A stretch of 64,000 nt of DNA from Chachezhania antarctica. GTDB lineage: Bacteria; Pseudomonadota; Alphaproteobacteria; Rhodobacterales; Rhodobacteraceae. The stretch is taken from positions 62,001-126,000 of the forward strand of contig NZ_QZEX01000004.1 in the NCBI RefSeq assembly GCF_003646465.1, given 5' to 3'. Within the stretch, counting starts at the first letter, position 1. Each line of letters starts with the position of its first letter. Made by a program: the position numbers and the translations under genes. Below the pieces are notes generated by a model that saw only the letters and a list, made by a program, of their open reading frames with translations, did not search any database and was not told the DNA's origin. Shown one piece after another: positions 54,625-64,000 of this stretch.

Positions 54625-54987
54625 GCGGATTACTGCTGGCCTGAATGCCGGACCGTCGGCGCCCCGCGCAGGGCGCCGACGGGTTCTGCGGTTGGGCCGG
54701 GGCGCGTAGCCCGCCCGGCCATCCCGTTCCCCCACATGAGTTTCCCGGCCCCGACCCGCCGATCGCGGCGCCGGAGTTTTGCTGCTGCTTAATGCGGCAT
54801 ATTGTGCCTGCCCCCATATCCATCCACAAGCAATTCCCCTTATCCCCAAGTTTAGGGTTGCCACAGGTCCGCCTTACCAGCACCATATATGGTGTGGGCC
54901 GGGGCCCCGCCCCCGTCCATTTGAGCAGGCACCTAGAATTAGGGGCGTATGGCGCCCTGACGCTCTAGCCTACAGTGAGGTGGCAAA
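54625..54987. other. 363-base gap with structured and AT-richer parts
   Basis: No convincing gene. The first 130 bases are GC-rich with a CGGCGCCC/GGGCGCCG hairpin (within 54658-54680) and a C-rich stretch like the family 1 core. From about 54778 composition falls, and a perfect 14-base palindrome CACCATATATGGTG lies at 54881-54894, about 95 bases before the YbjN start. This part may hold an operator, a promoter or an unannotated small RNA. The last bases give a GAGGTGG ribosome site for the next gene. Confidence 0.5.
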
Positions 54988-55488
54988 ATGGCCCTACTCG
55001 AGCAGGATCACGACATCGACATCCATCCGATCGACATGGTCGAGACGCTGGCGTCGTATCACGACTGGGATTTCGACCGCATGGGCGATGACCAGATCGC
55101 CATGGCGGTGGAAGGGCAGTGGCGAACCTATTCGCTGACGCTTGCATGGTCGGACTATGACGAGACGCTGCGTCTGGTCTGCACCTTCGAACTGGACCCG
55201 CCGGAAGCGCGCAAGCCCGCGCTGTTCGAGCTGATCAACGACATCAACGACCGGACATGGGTGGGCGCGTTTTCGTTCTGGCAGGAGCAGGGGCTGATGG
55301 TCTACCGCTACGGGCTGGTTCTGGCCGGTGGCCAGATGGCCGGGCCCGACCAGATCGACACGATGATCAACGCGGCCGTTGCCGGGGCCGAGCGGTATTA
55401 CCCCGCGCTGCAGCTTCTGATCTGGGGCGAACGGACGCCAAAGGACGCGCTGCAGGTCGCGATTGCAGAGGCTTACGGGCGCGCGTAA
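54988..55488 (+). CDS. YbjN domain-containing protein
   Basis: A 166-residue protein with the YbjN fold: DMVETLASYHDWDFDRMGDD, LTLAWSDYDETLRLVCTFEL and INDINDRTWVGAFSFWQEQG. YbjN proteins resemble secretion-chaperone folds and are linked to stress tolerance and motility in enterobacteria, but the molecular role is unknown. It precedes proC by 107 bases and carries a good GAGGTGG ribosome site. Confidence 0.88.
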   Translation: MALLEQDHDIDIHPIDMVETLASYHDWDFDRMGDDQIAMAVEGQWRTYSLTLAWSDYDETLRLVCTFELDPPEARKPALFELINDINDRTWVGAFSFWQEQGLMVYRYGLVLAGGQMAGPDQIDTMINAAVAGAERYYPALQLLIWGERTPKDALQVAIAEAYGRA

Positions 55489-55595
55489 GTCTGGTCCCGG
55501 CTGACAGGCCGGGACGTCTCGAACGACGGCCCCGGCGAATTTGGCCGGGGCGGAAACGCATCCCCTCCGGCCTTGCGGGTGGAAGGGAACGCGAC

Positions 55596-56411
55596 ATGGA
55601 TTTTTCCGATATTGCAGCACGGGGACTGGTGCTTCTGGGCTGCGGGCGCATGGGATCGGCCATGCTGGACGGCTGGCTGAAGGGCGGGCTGCCGGCAGAT
55701 TCGGTCTGGGTGAAGGACCCCAACCCGTCGGACTGGCTTGAGGGGCAGGGGGTGCATATCAATGCCGACCTTCCCGAAAAGCCCGCCATCGTGGTGATTG
55801 CCGTGAAACCCCAGATGATGGGGGAGGCGCTGCCGTCGATCACGGGGCTGGACGATGGGTCGACCCTGTTCATTTCAGTCGCGGCAGGCACCTTGCTGGA
55901 GAGATTCCAGGAGGTTCTGGGTGTAGGTGCGCCCATCGTGCGCGCGATGCCCAACACGCCGGCGGCGATCGGGCAGGGAATCACCGCGCTGATCGGCAGC
56001 GAGACGGTGACGCCCGCGCAACTGGATCAGGCCGAGGGGCTGCTTCGGGCCGTGGGCGAGACGGTGCGGCTGGACAGCGAATCCCAGATGGACGCGGTGA
56101 CGGGGGTTTCCGGATCGGGCCCTGCCTACGTGTTCCTGATGATCGAGGCGATGGCCGCGGCAGGTGTGGCGCAGGGACTGGCGCCCGAACTGGCGATGCG
56201 GCTGGCCAAGGCCACGATGGCAGGCGCCGGGCAGCTGGCGCTGCCGGAGGATGCGGATCCGGGGCAGCTGCGGGTCAACGTGACGAGCCCCGCGGGAACG
56301 ACGGCGGCGGCGCTGGACGTACTGATGAATGATCTGGACGGTCTGCCGCCGCTGATGGCGAAGGCCGTTGCGGCGGCGGCGGCGCGGTCGAAGGAACTGT
56401 CCCGTGGCTGA
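55596..56411 (+). CDS. proC: Pyrroline-5-carboxylate reductase
   Basis: A 271-residue enzyme completing proline synthesis with NAD(P)H. GLVLLGCGRMGSAMLDGWL is the dinucleotide loop, with VRAMPNTPAAIGQGITAL and the signature GVSGSGPAYVFLMIEAMA plus VTSPAGTTAAAL. GGAAGGGAA precedes the ATG at 55596. The stop lies inside the first codons of the CsaA-like gene (eight-base overlap). Confidence 0.96.
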   Translation: MDFSDIAARGLVLLGCGRMGSAMLDGWLKGGLPADSVWVKDPNPSDWLEGQGVHINADLPEKPAIVVIAVKPQMMGEALPSITGLDDGSTLFISVAAGTLLERFQEVLGVGAPIVRAMPNTPAAIGQGITALIGSETVTPAQLDQAEGLLRAVGETVRLDSESQMDAVTGVSGSGPAYVFLMIEAMAAAGVAQGLAPELAMRLAKATMAGAGQLALPEDADPGQLRVNVTSPAGTTAAALDVLMNDLDGLPPLMAKAVAAAAARSKELSRG

Positions 56412-56754
56412 GCCCGATCCCGAGATCACGTTCGACGACTTCCTGAAGGTGGATATCCGCGTGGGTGAAGTGGTCCGCGCGGAGCCGTTTCCCGAGGCGC
56501 GGAAGCCCGCGATCAAGCTGTGGGTGAATTTCGGCGACGAGATCGGAGAGAAGAAATCTTCGGCGCAGGTCACAGCGCACTACACGCCGGAGGAGTTGGT
56601 CGGAAAGCAGGTGATGGCGGTGGTGAACTTTCCGCCGCGCCAGATCGGGCCGGTGCGCAGTGAAGTGCTGGTGCTGGGTCTGGCGGATGCCGACGGCGGC
56701 ATCGTGCTCATCGGGCCGGATCAGGCTGTGCCGCTGGGGACGCGCATGAGCTGA
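56404..56754 (+). CDS. tRNA-binding (CsaA-like) protein
   Basis: A 116-residue single OB-fold EMAP-II/tRNA-binding domain: ITFDDFLKVDIRVGEVVRAE, PAIKLWVNFGDEIGEKKSSA, HYTPEELVGKQVMAVVNFPP and RSEVLVLGLADADGGIVLI. This is the CsaA arrangement; Bacillus CsaA acts as a secretion chaperone and binds tRNA. The GTG at 56404 overlaps proC by eight bases. A family 1 hairpin element starts eight bases after its stop. Confidence 0.88.
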   Translation: MAEPDPEITFDDFLKVDIRVGEVVRAEPFPEARKPAIKLWVNFGDEIGEKKSSAQVTAHYTPEELVGKQVMAVVNFPPRQIGPVRSEVLVLGLADADGGIVLIGPDQAVPLGTRMS

Positions 56755-56761
56755 CCGCTCT

Positions 56762-56812
56762 CCGCGCCCGGGGCAGCGCCCCACCCACCCACCCCCGCCG
56801 CCCCGGGCGCGG
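56762..56812. repeat. Intergenic variable-arm hairpin element, family 1, copy G (short)
   Basis: A perfect 13-bp inverted repeat CCGCGCCCGGGGC / GCCCCGGGCGCGG (56762-56774 with 56800-56812) encloses a C-rich core CCCCACCCACCCACCCCCG but lacks the inner hairpin. It sits between the converging CsaA-like and tdk genes. Confidence 0.75.
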
Positions 56813-56834
56813 CGTGGCCGGCGGATTGTGAGGG

Positions 56835-57422
56835 TTAACCGTCGTCCTTGCCCATGGCCTCGCGCCAGTGGCGCCGGCAGAGCGAGAGATAGGTTTCGTT
56901 CCCGCCGATCTGGACCTGGTCGCCGTCCTGCAGCGGCGCGCCGTCAGGCCCGCGGCGGATGACCATCGTGGCCTTGCGGCCGCAATGGCAGATCGTGCGG
57001 ACCTCGCGCATTTCATCGGCCCAGGCAAGGAGGGCGGCGGAGCCGGGAAAGAGCTCTCCCCGGAAATCGACGCGCAGGCCGTAGCAGAGGATCGGGACGT
57101 TCAGGTCATCGACGGCGCGGGCCAGTTGCCAGACCTGGGGCTTGGTGAGGAACTGGGCCTCGTCCACGAAGATGCAGGCGATGGGGTTTTGGGCCAGCCG
57201 CGTTTCGATCTTTGCGAAGAGATCGTCCTGCGGCGTGAAGGTGTCGGCCTCGGCCCCGATGCCGATGCGCGAGGCGATGCGGCCGGGGCCCGCGCGGCCG
57301 TCGATGGCGGCGGTCAGTAGGTACGGCTCCATCCCGTTTTCGCGGTAGTTGTGCGCGGCCTGCAGCAGCACCGTCGACTTGCCCGCGTTCATCGTCGAGT
57401 AGTTGAAATAGAGCTTGGCCAT
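56835..57422 (-). CDS. tdk: Thymidine kinase (type II)
   Basis: A 195-residue salvage kinase: P-loop YFNYSTMNAGKSTVLLQAA, ACIFVDEAQFLTKPQVWQL (catalytic Glu) and the zinc ribbon TICHCGRKATM...SLCRRHWRE. It phosphorylates thymidine to TMP. The ATG at 57422 was preferred to an in-frame extension to 57458 because MAKLYFNYSTMNAGK is the conserved start. Confidence 0.95.
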   Translation of the reverse strand: MAKLYFNYSTMNAGKSTVLLQAAHNYRENGMEPYLLTAAIDGRAGPGRIASRIGIGAEADTFTPQDDLFAKIETRLAQNPIACIFVDEAQFLTKPQVWQLARAVDDLNVPILCYGLRVDFRGELFPGSAALLAWADEMREVRTICHCGRKATMVIRRGPDGAPLQDGDQVQIGGNETYLSLCRRHWREAMGKDDG

Positions 57423-57481
57423 GGGGCGGGATATGCGTGAAGCGCCAAGCCGGGACAACCGCCGCGGGGCGTTGGACAGGT

Positions 57482-57503
57482 GAGTATTTGGAAAGAGAAG
57501 AAG
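57482..57503 (+). repeat. Family 2 half-element
   Basis: GAGTATTTGGAAAGAGAAG (57482-57500) matches the central part of family 2 elements (GANTATTT...GAAAGAAGAA) with one inserted base. No GGGGGC hairpin or right half is found. It lies 15 bases past the stop of the small lipoprotein gene (minus strand). Confidence 0.45.
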
Positions 57504-57517
57504 CCCCGGGGACGGGA

Positions 57518-57601
57518 TCAGATCAGCGGGACGAAGGGCACGTCGCAGGCAGCGAGGAGGGCGAGGGAGAGGAGGGCTGCGAGTTTCGGCAGGAGGTGCA
57601 T
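57518..57601 (-). CDS. 27-residue lipoprotein peptide
   Basis: MHLLPKLAALLSLALLAACD followed by VPFVPLI: a charged start, a hydrophobic core and a clear lipobox (LLAAC, Cys19), leaving a mature peptide of only nine residues. AAGGA lies eight bases upstream of the ATG. Conserved minute lipoproteins of this shape occur as hypotheticals in related genomes, from memory. After processing by Lgt and LspA it would be little more than a lipid anchor with a hydrophobic tail. Function unknown. It lies between carB and tdk on the same strand as both. Confidence 0.7.
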   Translation of the reverse strand: MHLLPKLAALLSLALLAACDVPFVPLI

Positions 57602-57693
57602 CGGGGTGATCCTTTGAGTGTCGTGAAGGGCGCCAGCATCGAAGAGCCGGCGCCCGGGGTCAACCGCGATGCGGACAACTCTTGTTGCAGGTG

Positions 57694-61017
<3,324 letters not shown>

Positions 61018-61120
61018 TGGTGTCCCCTAGAAGTCCGGCACGGCGCCCCGGAATGGGGGCGCCCAAATTGTCCTGCGTTATAGGGATGGGCGGCGCAGGT
61101 GCAAGGGGGCCTGTCGCAGG

Positions 61121-61148
61121 GGCGCGCCGCGTCACGAAACGGCGCGCC
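61121..61148. terminator. GGCGCGCC hairpin after cfa
   Basis: Two GGCGCGCC palindromes (61121-61128 and 61141-61148) separated by 12 bases can pair as an 8-bp stem, about 33 bases beyond the cfa stop on the minus strand, in the 163-base gap before carB. No T-run. Nothing else is evident in the gap. Confidence 0.4.
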
Positions 61149-61180
61149 TTCCAATGGCTTGGTGTGCCCGTGGCGGGGGC

Positions 61181-62401
61181 CTATTCGGCGGCTTGCTGAT
61201 GCGCACGGGGCGAATCATACAGGTAATCCCGCGTGATCGGGACCACGTTGTTCTTGTGGCTCAGCTGGATCTGGAAGACGCCCAGCTCCTGTTCCTCGAA
61301 CGTCATGATGCAGGCGATCAGGTAGAACCGCCACATCCGGATGAAGCGGTCGTCATGCATGGCCCGCACGGTATCAAGATTGTCTTCGAACCGGGCCAGC
61401 CAGTGGCGCAGCGTCATCGCATAATGCAGGCGCAGGATCTCGATGTCGTTCAGGTACATCCACGCGTTTTCAATGGGCACCGCCAGTTCCGACAGCGACG
61501 GCACGTAACCGCCGGGGAAGATGTACTTGTTCAGCCACGGTGATTGCGGCACCGGTGGCGATGACCGGCCGATGGTATGGATCAGCGCGAGCCCGTCGGG
61601 CGAGAGCAATTCGCCGACCTTCGAGAAGTAGTCGGCAAAGTGAGGCGAGCCCACATGTTCCAGCATGCCCACCGAAACGATCCGGTCGAACGGATCGGTG
61701 ATGGTACGGTAATCCTGCAGCCGAAGTTCGATCCGGTCCGTCAGGCCCGCCTCCTTCACGCGCTGCTGTGCGGTGGCGAACTGATTCTCGGACAGGGTCA
61801 CGCCCGTCACCTGTGCGCCGAAGTCCCGTGCCAGCGTCATCGACAGGCCGCCCCAGCCGCAGCCGATGTCCAGCACCCGCATCCCCGGCTCTATGCACAG
61901 CTTCCGGCCGATATGCGCCTTCTTGGCCGCCTGCGCCTCCTCCAGGCTCATCTCGGGCGAGGCGAAATAGGCGCAGCTGTACTGCATGTCCTCGTCCAGG
62001 AAGAGCCTGTAGAGATCGTCGGAGATGTCGTAATGATGCGCGACATTGTTCTTCGACGTGTCCGCGTTGTTGCGCATCGCGAAGTCGCGCACGTAGTAGC
62101 GCGCCTTGTAGACGAACTTCGCGAAACCCGGCATGGTCTCTGTCTTGTAGTTGCGCTGGATCAGCTGCATCAGCCCCAGAAGGTCGTCGGTGGTGACGGT
62201 GCCCTCCATGTACCCTTCGCCGAACCCCATCTCGGGATTGACGTAGATCGCCTTCAGCGCAGCTTTGTCCCTGACGGCCATCGCGGCCCGCGGAGCCGTG
62301 CCATCGCCATAGGTTTTGGTCGTGCCGTCAGGGTACGTGATCTTCAGCGTTCCCGTGACGAGGAGCCGTTTGGCCATCCGGTGAAACAGGGTTTCCCACA
62401 T
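61181..62401 (-). CDS. cfa: Cyclopropane-fatty-acyl-phospholipid synthase
   Basis: A 406-residue SAM-dependent enzyme that adds a methylene group across double bonds of membrane phospholipid acyl chains. Visible are [37 protein letters not shown], the SAM loop [20 protein letters not shown] and [16 protein letters not shown]. The ATG at 62401 has GGGGGAC upstream; the one at 62413 lacks a ribosome site. Divergent from aspS across 214 bases containing inverted repeats (62483-62529). Confidence 0.94.
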   Translation of the reverse strand: MWETLFHRMAKRLLVTGTLKITYPDGTTKTYGDGTAPRAAMAVRDKAALKAIYVNPEMGFGEGYMEGTVTTDDLLGLMQLIQRNYKTETMPGFAKFVYKARYYVRDFAMRNNADTSKNNVAHHYDISDDLYRLFLDEDMQYSCAYFASPEMSLEEAQAAKKAHIGRKLCIEPGMRVLDIGCGWGGLSMTLARDFGAQVTGVTLSENQFATAQQRVKEAGLTDRIELRLQDYRTITDPFDRIVSVGMLEHVGSPHFADYFSKVGELLSPDGLALIHTIGRSSPPVPQSPWLNKYIFPGGYVPSLSELAVPIENAWMYLNDIEILRLHYAMTLRHWLARFEDNLDTVRAMHDDRFIRMWRFYLIACIMTFEEQELGVFQIQLSHKNNVVPITRDYLYDSPRAHQQAAE

Positions 62402-62538
62402 ACTGTCCCCCATATTTTCGTCATGCGCCCACCACGGCGCCGCAACGAATCATACACCGTCTTTTCGATTTGCTAAACATTTTGGTGCCTTGCACCTGCA
62501 AACCGCGTCGCGCGCCCAATTTGGCACCACCCTGTCCC

Positions 62539-62567
62539 TTGACTTACCGTCGCGGTCGCGGTGTATG
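62539..62567 (+). promoter_or_regulatory. Possible aspS promoter
   Basis: TTGACT (62539-62544) with TGTATG 17 bases on (62562-62567), about 49 bases before the aspS ATG. The -10 is weak. Upstream, GGTGC-CTT-GCACC (62484-62496) and TGGTGCC...GGCACCA (62483-62489, 62523-62529) are inverted repeats that could be operators for cfa or aspS. Confidence 0.4.
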
Positions 62568-62615
62568 CGGCGCGGGTTTCCCCCCTTAATTCGCTCATCC
62601 CGCAAGGAGCCTGTG

Positions 62616-64000
62616 ATGCACGCCTATCGAACCCATAGCTGCGCCGATCTGAACTCGGCCGATGTCGGCGCAACCGTGCGCCTGTCGGGCTGGGTGCACC
62701 GCGTGCGCGATCACGGCGGTGTCCTGTTCATCGACCTGCGCGACCATTACGGCGTGACGCAGGTGCTGTGCGACAATGACAGCGCGGCCTTTTCCCAGCT
62801 GGAAAAGGTGCGGTCGGAATGGTGCATCCGCATCGACGGCACCGTGAAGGCCCGCGCGCCCGAACTGGTGAACCCCAAGCTCCCCACCGGCGAGATCGAG
62901 GTCTATGTCCGCGATCTGGAAATCCTGGGCGACGCGCCGGAACTGCCGCTGATCGTCTTCGGCGATCAGGAATACCCGGAAGAAACCCGCCTGCGGTACC
63001 GTTACCTCGACCTGCGGCGCGAGGTGATGCAGAAGAACATGACGCTTCGGTCGGATGTCGTGGCGTCGATCCGCAAGCGGATGTGGGACAAGGGCTTCCG
63101 CGAATACCAGACGCCGATCATCACGGCATCGAGCCCCGAAGGCGCGCGCGATTTCCTAGTGCCGTCGCGCCTGCACCCGGGCAAGTTCTACGCGCTGCCC
63201 CAGGCGCCGCAGCAGTTCAAGCAGCTGATCATGGTGTCGGGCTTCGACAAGTACTTCCAGATCGCGCCCTGCTTCCGCGATGAAGACCCGCGCGCCGACC
63301 GCTCGCCCACCGATTTCTACCAGCTCGACCTGGAAATGAGCTTTGTCGAGCAGCAGGACGTTTTCGATACGGTCGCCCCCGTCGTGGCCGGCGTGTTCGA
63401 GGAGTTCGGCGGCGGCCGCAAGGTCGACGCGCCCGAAAGCTGGCCGCAGATCCCCTATAAGGAGGCGGCGGTGAAGTACGGCACGGACAAGCCGGACCTC
63501 AGGAACCCGATCGAAATGCAGGTCGTGTCGGAGCATTTCGCGGGCTCGGGCTTTGCCATCTTCGCCAAGATCCTCGAACAGGACGGCACCGAAATCCGCG
63601 CCATCCCGGCCCCCAGGGGCGGCAGCCGCAAGTTCTGCGACCGCATGAACGCATTTGCGCAGGGCGAAGGCCTGCCGGGCATGGGGTATATTTTCTGGCG
63701 CATGATCGAAAGTGCGCGGATTGATGAGACTGAGAAACAGGCATTAATCGAACTTGGAATGGAAATACCTGCCTCGGAGCGACTGAGTCCCAAACACATT
63801 GATGGCCTTTACACTTGGTTTGTTAAGAACCGCGGCATCAACTCGGCTGATGGCTTTGTCCGGCGTTGGGTTGAAGCAGCTGGCCCTGTTGCAAAAAACA
63901 TTGGTCCTGATCGTGCCGAGGCGATTCGTGAACAGCTTCATTTGCAAGCTGGCGACGCGGCTTTCTTCCTTGGCGGCAAGCCGGAGAGCTTCGAACGGGT
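62616..64000 (+). CDS. aspS: Aspartyl-tRNA synthetase, N-terminal part (3' truncated by window), with unusual in-frame insertion
   Basis: The first 461 codons of a class II synthetase charging tRNA-Asp (and possibly tRNA-Asn). The OB-fold anticodon domain ([20 protein letters not shown]), motif 1 region and motif 2 ([24 protein letters not shown]) are normal. AAGGAG precedes the ATG at 62616. At residues ~364-419 (63705-63872), between GMGYIFWRM and [12 protein letters not shown], there are about 56 residues where homologues known to me have only a few. The block keeps frame but is AT-richer: 63721-63840 is about 46% GC by count, against about 63% at 63541-63600. The sequence after it again reads as AspRS. 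The frame is open at the window edge. Confidence 0.93.
   Translation, partial: MHAYRTHSCADLNSADVGATVRLSGWVHRVRDHGGVLFIDLRDHYGVTQVLCDNDSAAFSQLEKVRSEWCIRIDGTVKARAPELVNPKLPTGEIEVYVRDLEILGDAPELPLIVFGDQEYPEETRLRYRYLDLRREVMQKNMTLRSDVVASIRKRMWDKGFREYQTPIITASSPEGARDFLVPSRLHPGKFYALPQAPQQFKQLIMVSGFDKYFQIAPCFRDEDPRADRSPTDFYQLDLEMSFVEQQDVFDTVAPVVAGVFEEFGGGRKVDAPESWPQIPYKEAAVKYGTDKPDLRNPIEMQVVSEHFAGSGFAIFAKILEQDGTEIRAIPAPRGGSRKFCDRMNAFAQGEGLPGMGYIFWRMIESARIDETEKQALIELGMEIPASERLSPKHIDGLYTWFVKNRGINSADGFVRRWVEAAGPVAKNIGPDRAEAIREQLHLQAGDAAFFLGGKPESFER

Overview
The window reads as one continuous piece of a high-GC alphaproteobacterial chromosome. It is most likely from the Rhodobacteraceae (Roseobacter group). 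This is an inference from gene content and neighbourhoods: a mobA-mobB-moeA cluster, argH/lysA followed by a TIGR02302-type protein, an Hsp20 gene followed by a DUF1150 gene, phaA/phaB, a fused sat/cysC, a Q10-type polyprenyl synthase, and characteristic GC-rich intergenic hairpins. No tRNA, rRNA, insertion sequence, prophage, integrase or CRISPR array was seen. Genes are densely packed on both strands, with many 1-4 base stop/start overlaps.

Layout. 1-3.0 kb: molybdenum cofactor genes (mobA end, mobB, a 718-residue moeA fusion). 3-8 kb: an MFS exporter, a coiled-coil membrane protein after greA, then a small redox-response locus (VOC protein, soxR, EthD protein) around a near-perfect SoxR operator. 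8-14.8 kb: ETF-ubiquinone oxidoreductase, a TPR protein, ispE, polyprenyl diphosphate synthase, a DUF2007 protein and an N6-adenine methyltransferase. 14.9-20 kb: DUF465, a DMT transporter, phaB and phaA, a degenerate EAL protein and tag. 20-27.2 kb: a TlpA-like thioredoxin, argH, a 39-residue lipoprotein, DUF2834, an L,D-transpeptidase, lysA and a TIGR02302 protein. 27.4-32.6 kb (minus strand): prs, threonine aldolase, YcgN, ribF, a MaoC hydratase and a HAD hydrolase. 32.7-37.8 kb: pxpBCA (5-oxoprolinase), Mn-dependent pyrophosphatase, a PD-(D/E)XK-like DUF2161 protein and an unknown. 37.9-45.3 kb: groESL with CIRCE, a beta-helix membrane protein, orphan phnM, purEK, a second DUF465 and a heat-shock hsp20-DUF1150 pair. 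45.3-57.6 kb: a glycosyltransferase, sat/cysC, a membrane redox-type adenylate cyclase, trxB, an Lrp regulator, pgeF, midA, lgt, ubiK, YbjN, proC, a CsaA-like protein, tdk and a 27-residue lipoprotein. 57.7-64 kb: carB, cfa and the start of aspS, which runs off the window.

Functional themes. Quinone and respiratory functions recur (ETF-QO, polyprenyl synthase, UbiK, MidA/NDUFAF7, a cyclase whose membrane anchor resembles quinone-responsive anchors). Envelope functions are scattered through the window (lgt, PgeF, L,D-transpeptidase, CFA synthase, small lipoproteins). Two heat-shock circuits can be read directly: CIRCE/HrcA on groESL and an RpoH-like promoter on hsp20.

The most unusual observations are: (1) a family of at least seven intergenic elements with a conserved C-rich core enclosed by arms that differ between copies yet pair within most copies; (2) a second family with GGGGGCNCTGCCCCC hairpins and GAAAGAAGAA inverted repeats; (3) a roughly 50-residue in-frame, AT-richer insertion inside aspS; (4) the 6TM-ferredoxin-cyclase fusion; and (5) the SoxR operator controlling a VOC protein instead of soxS.
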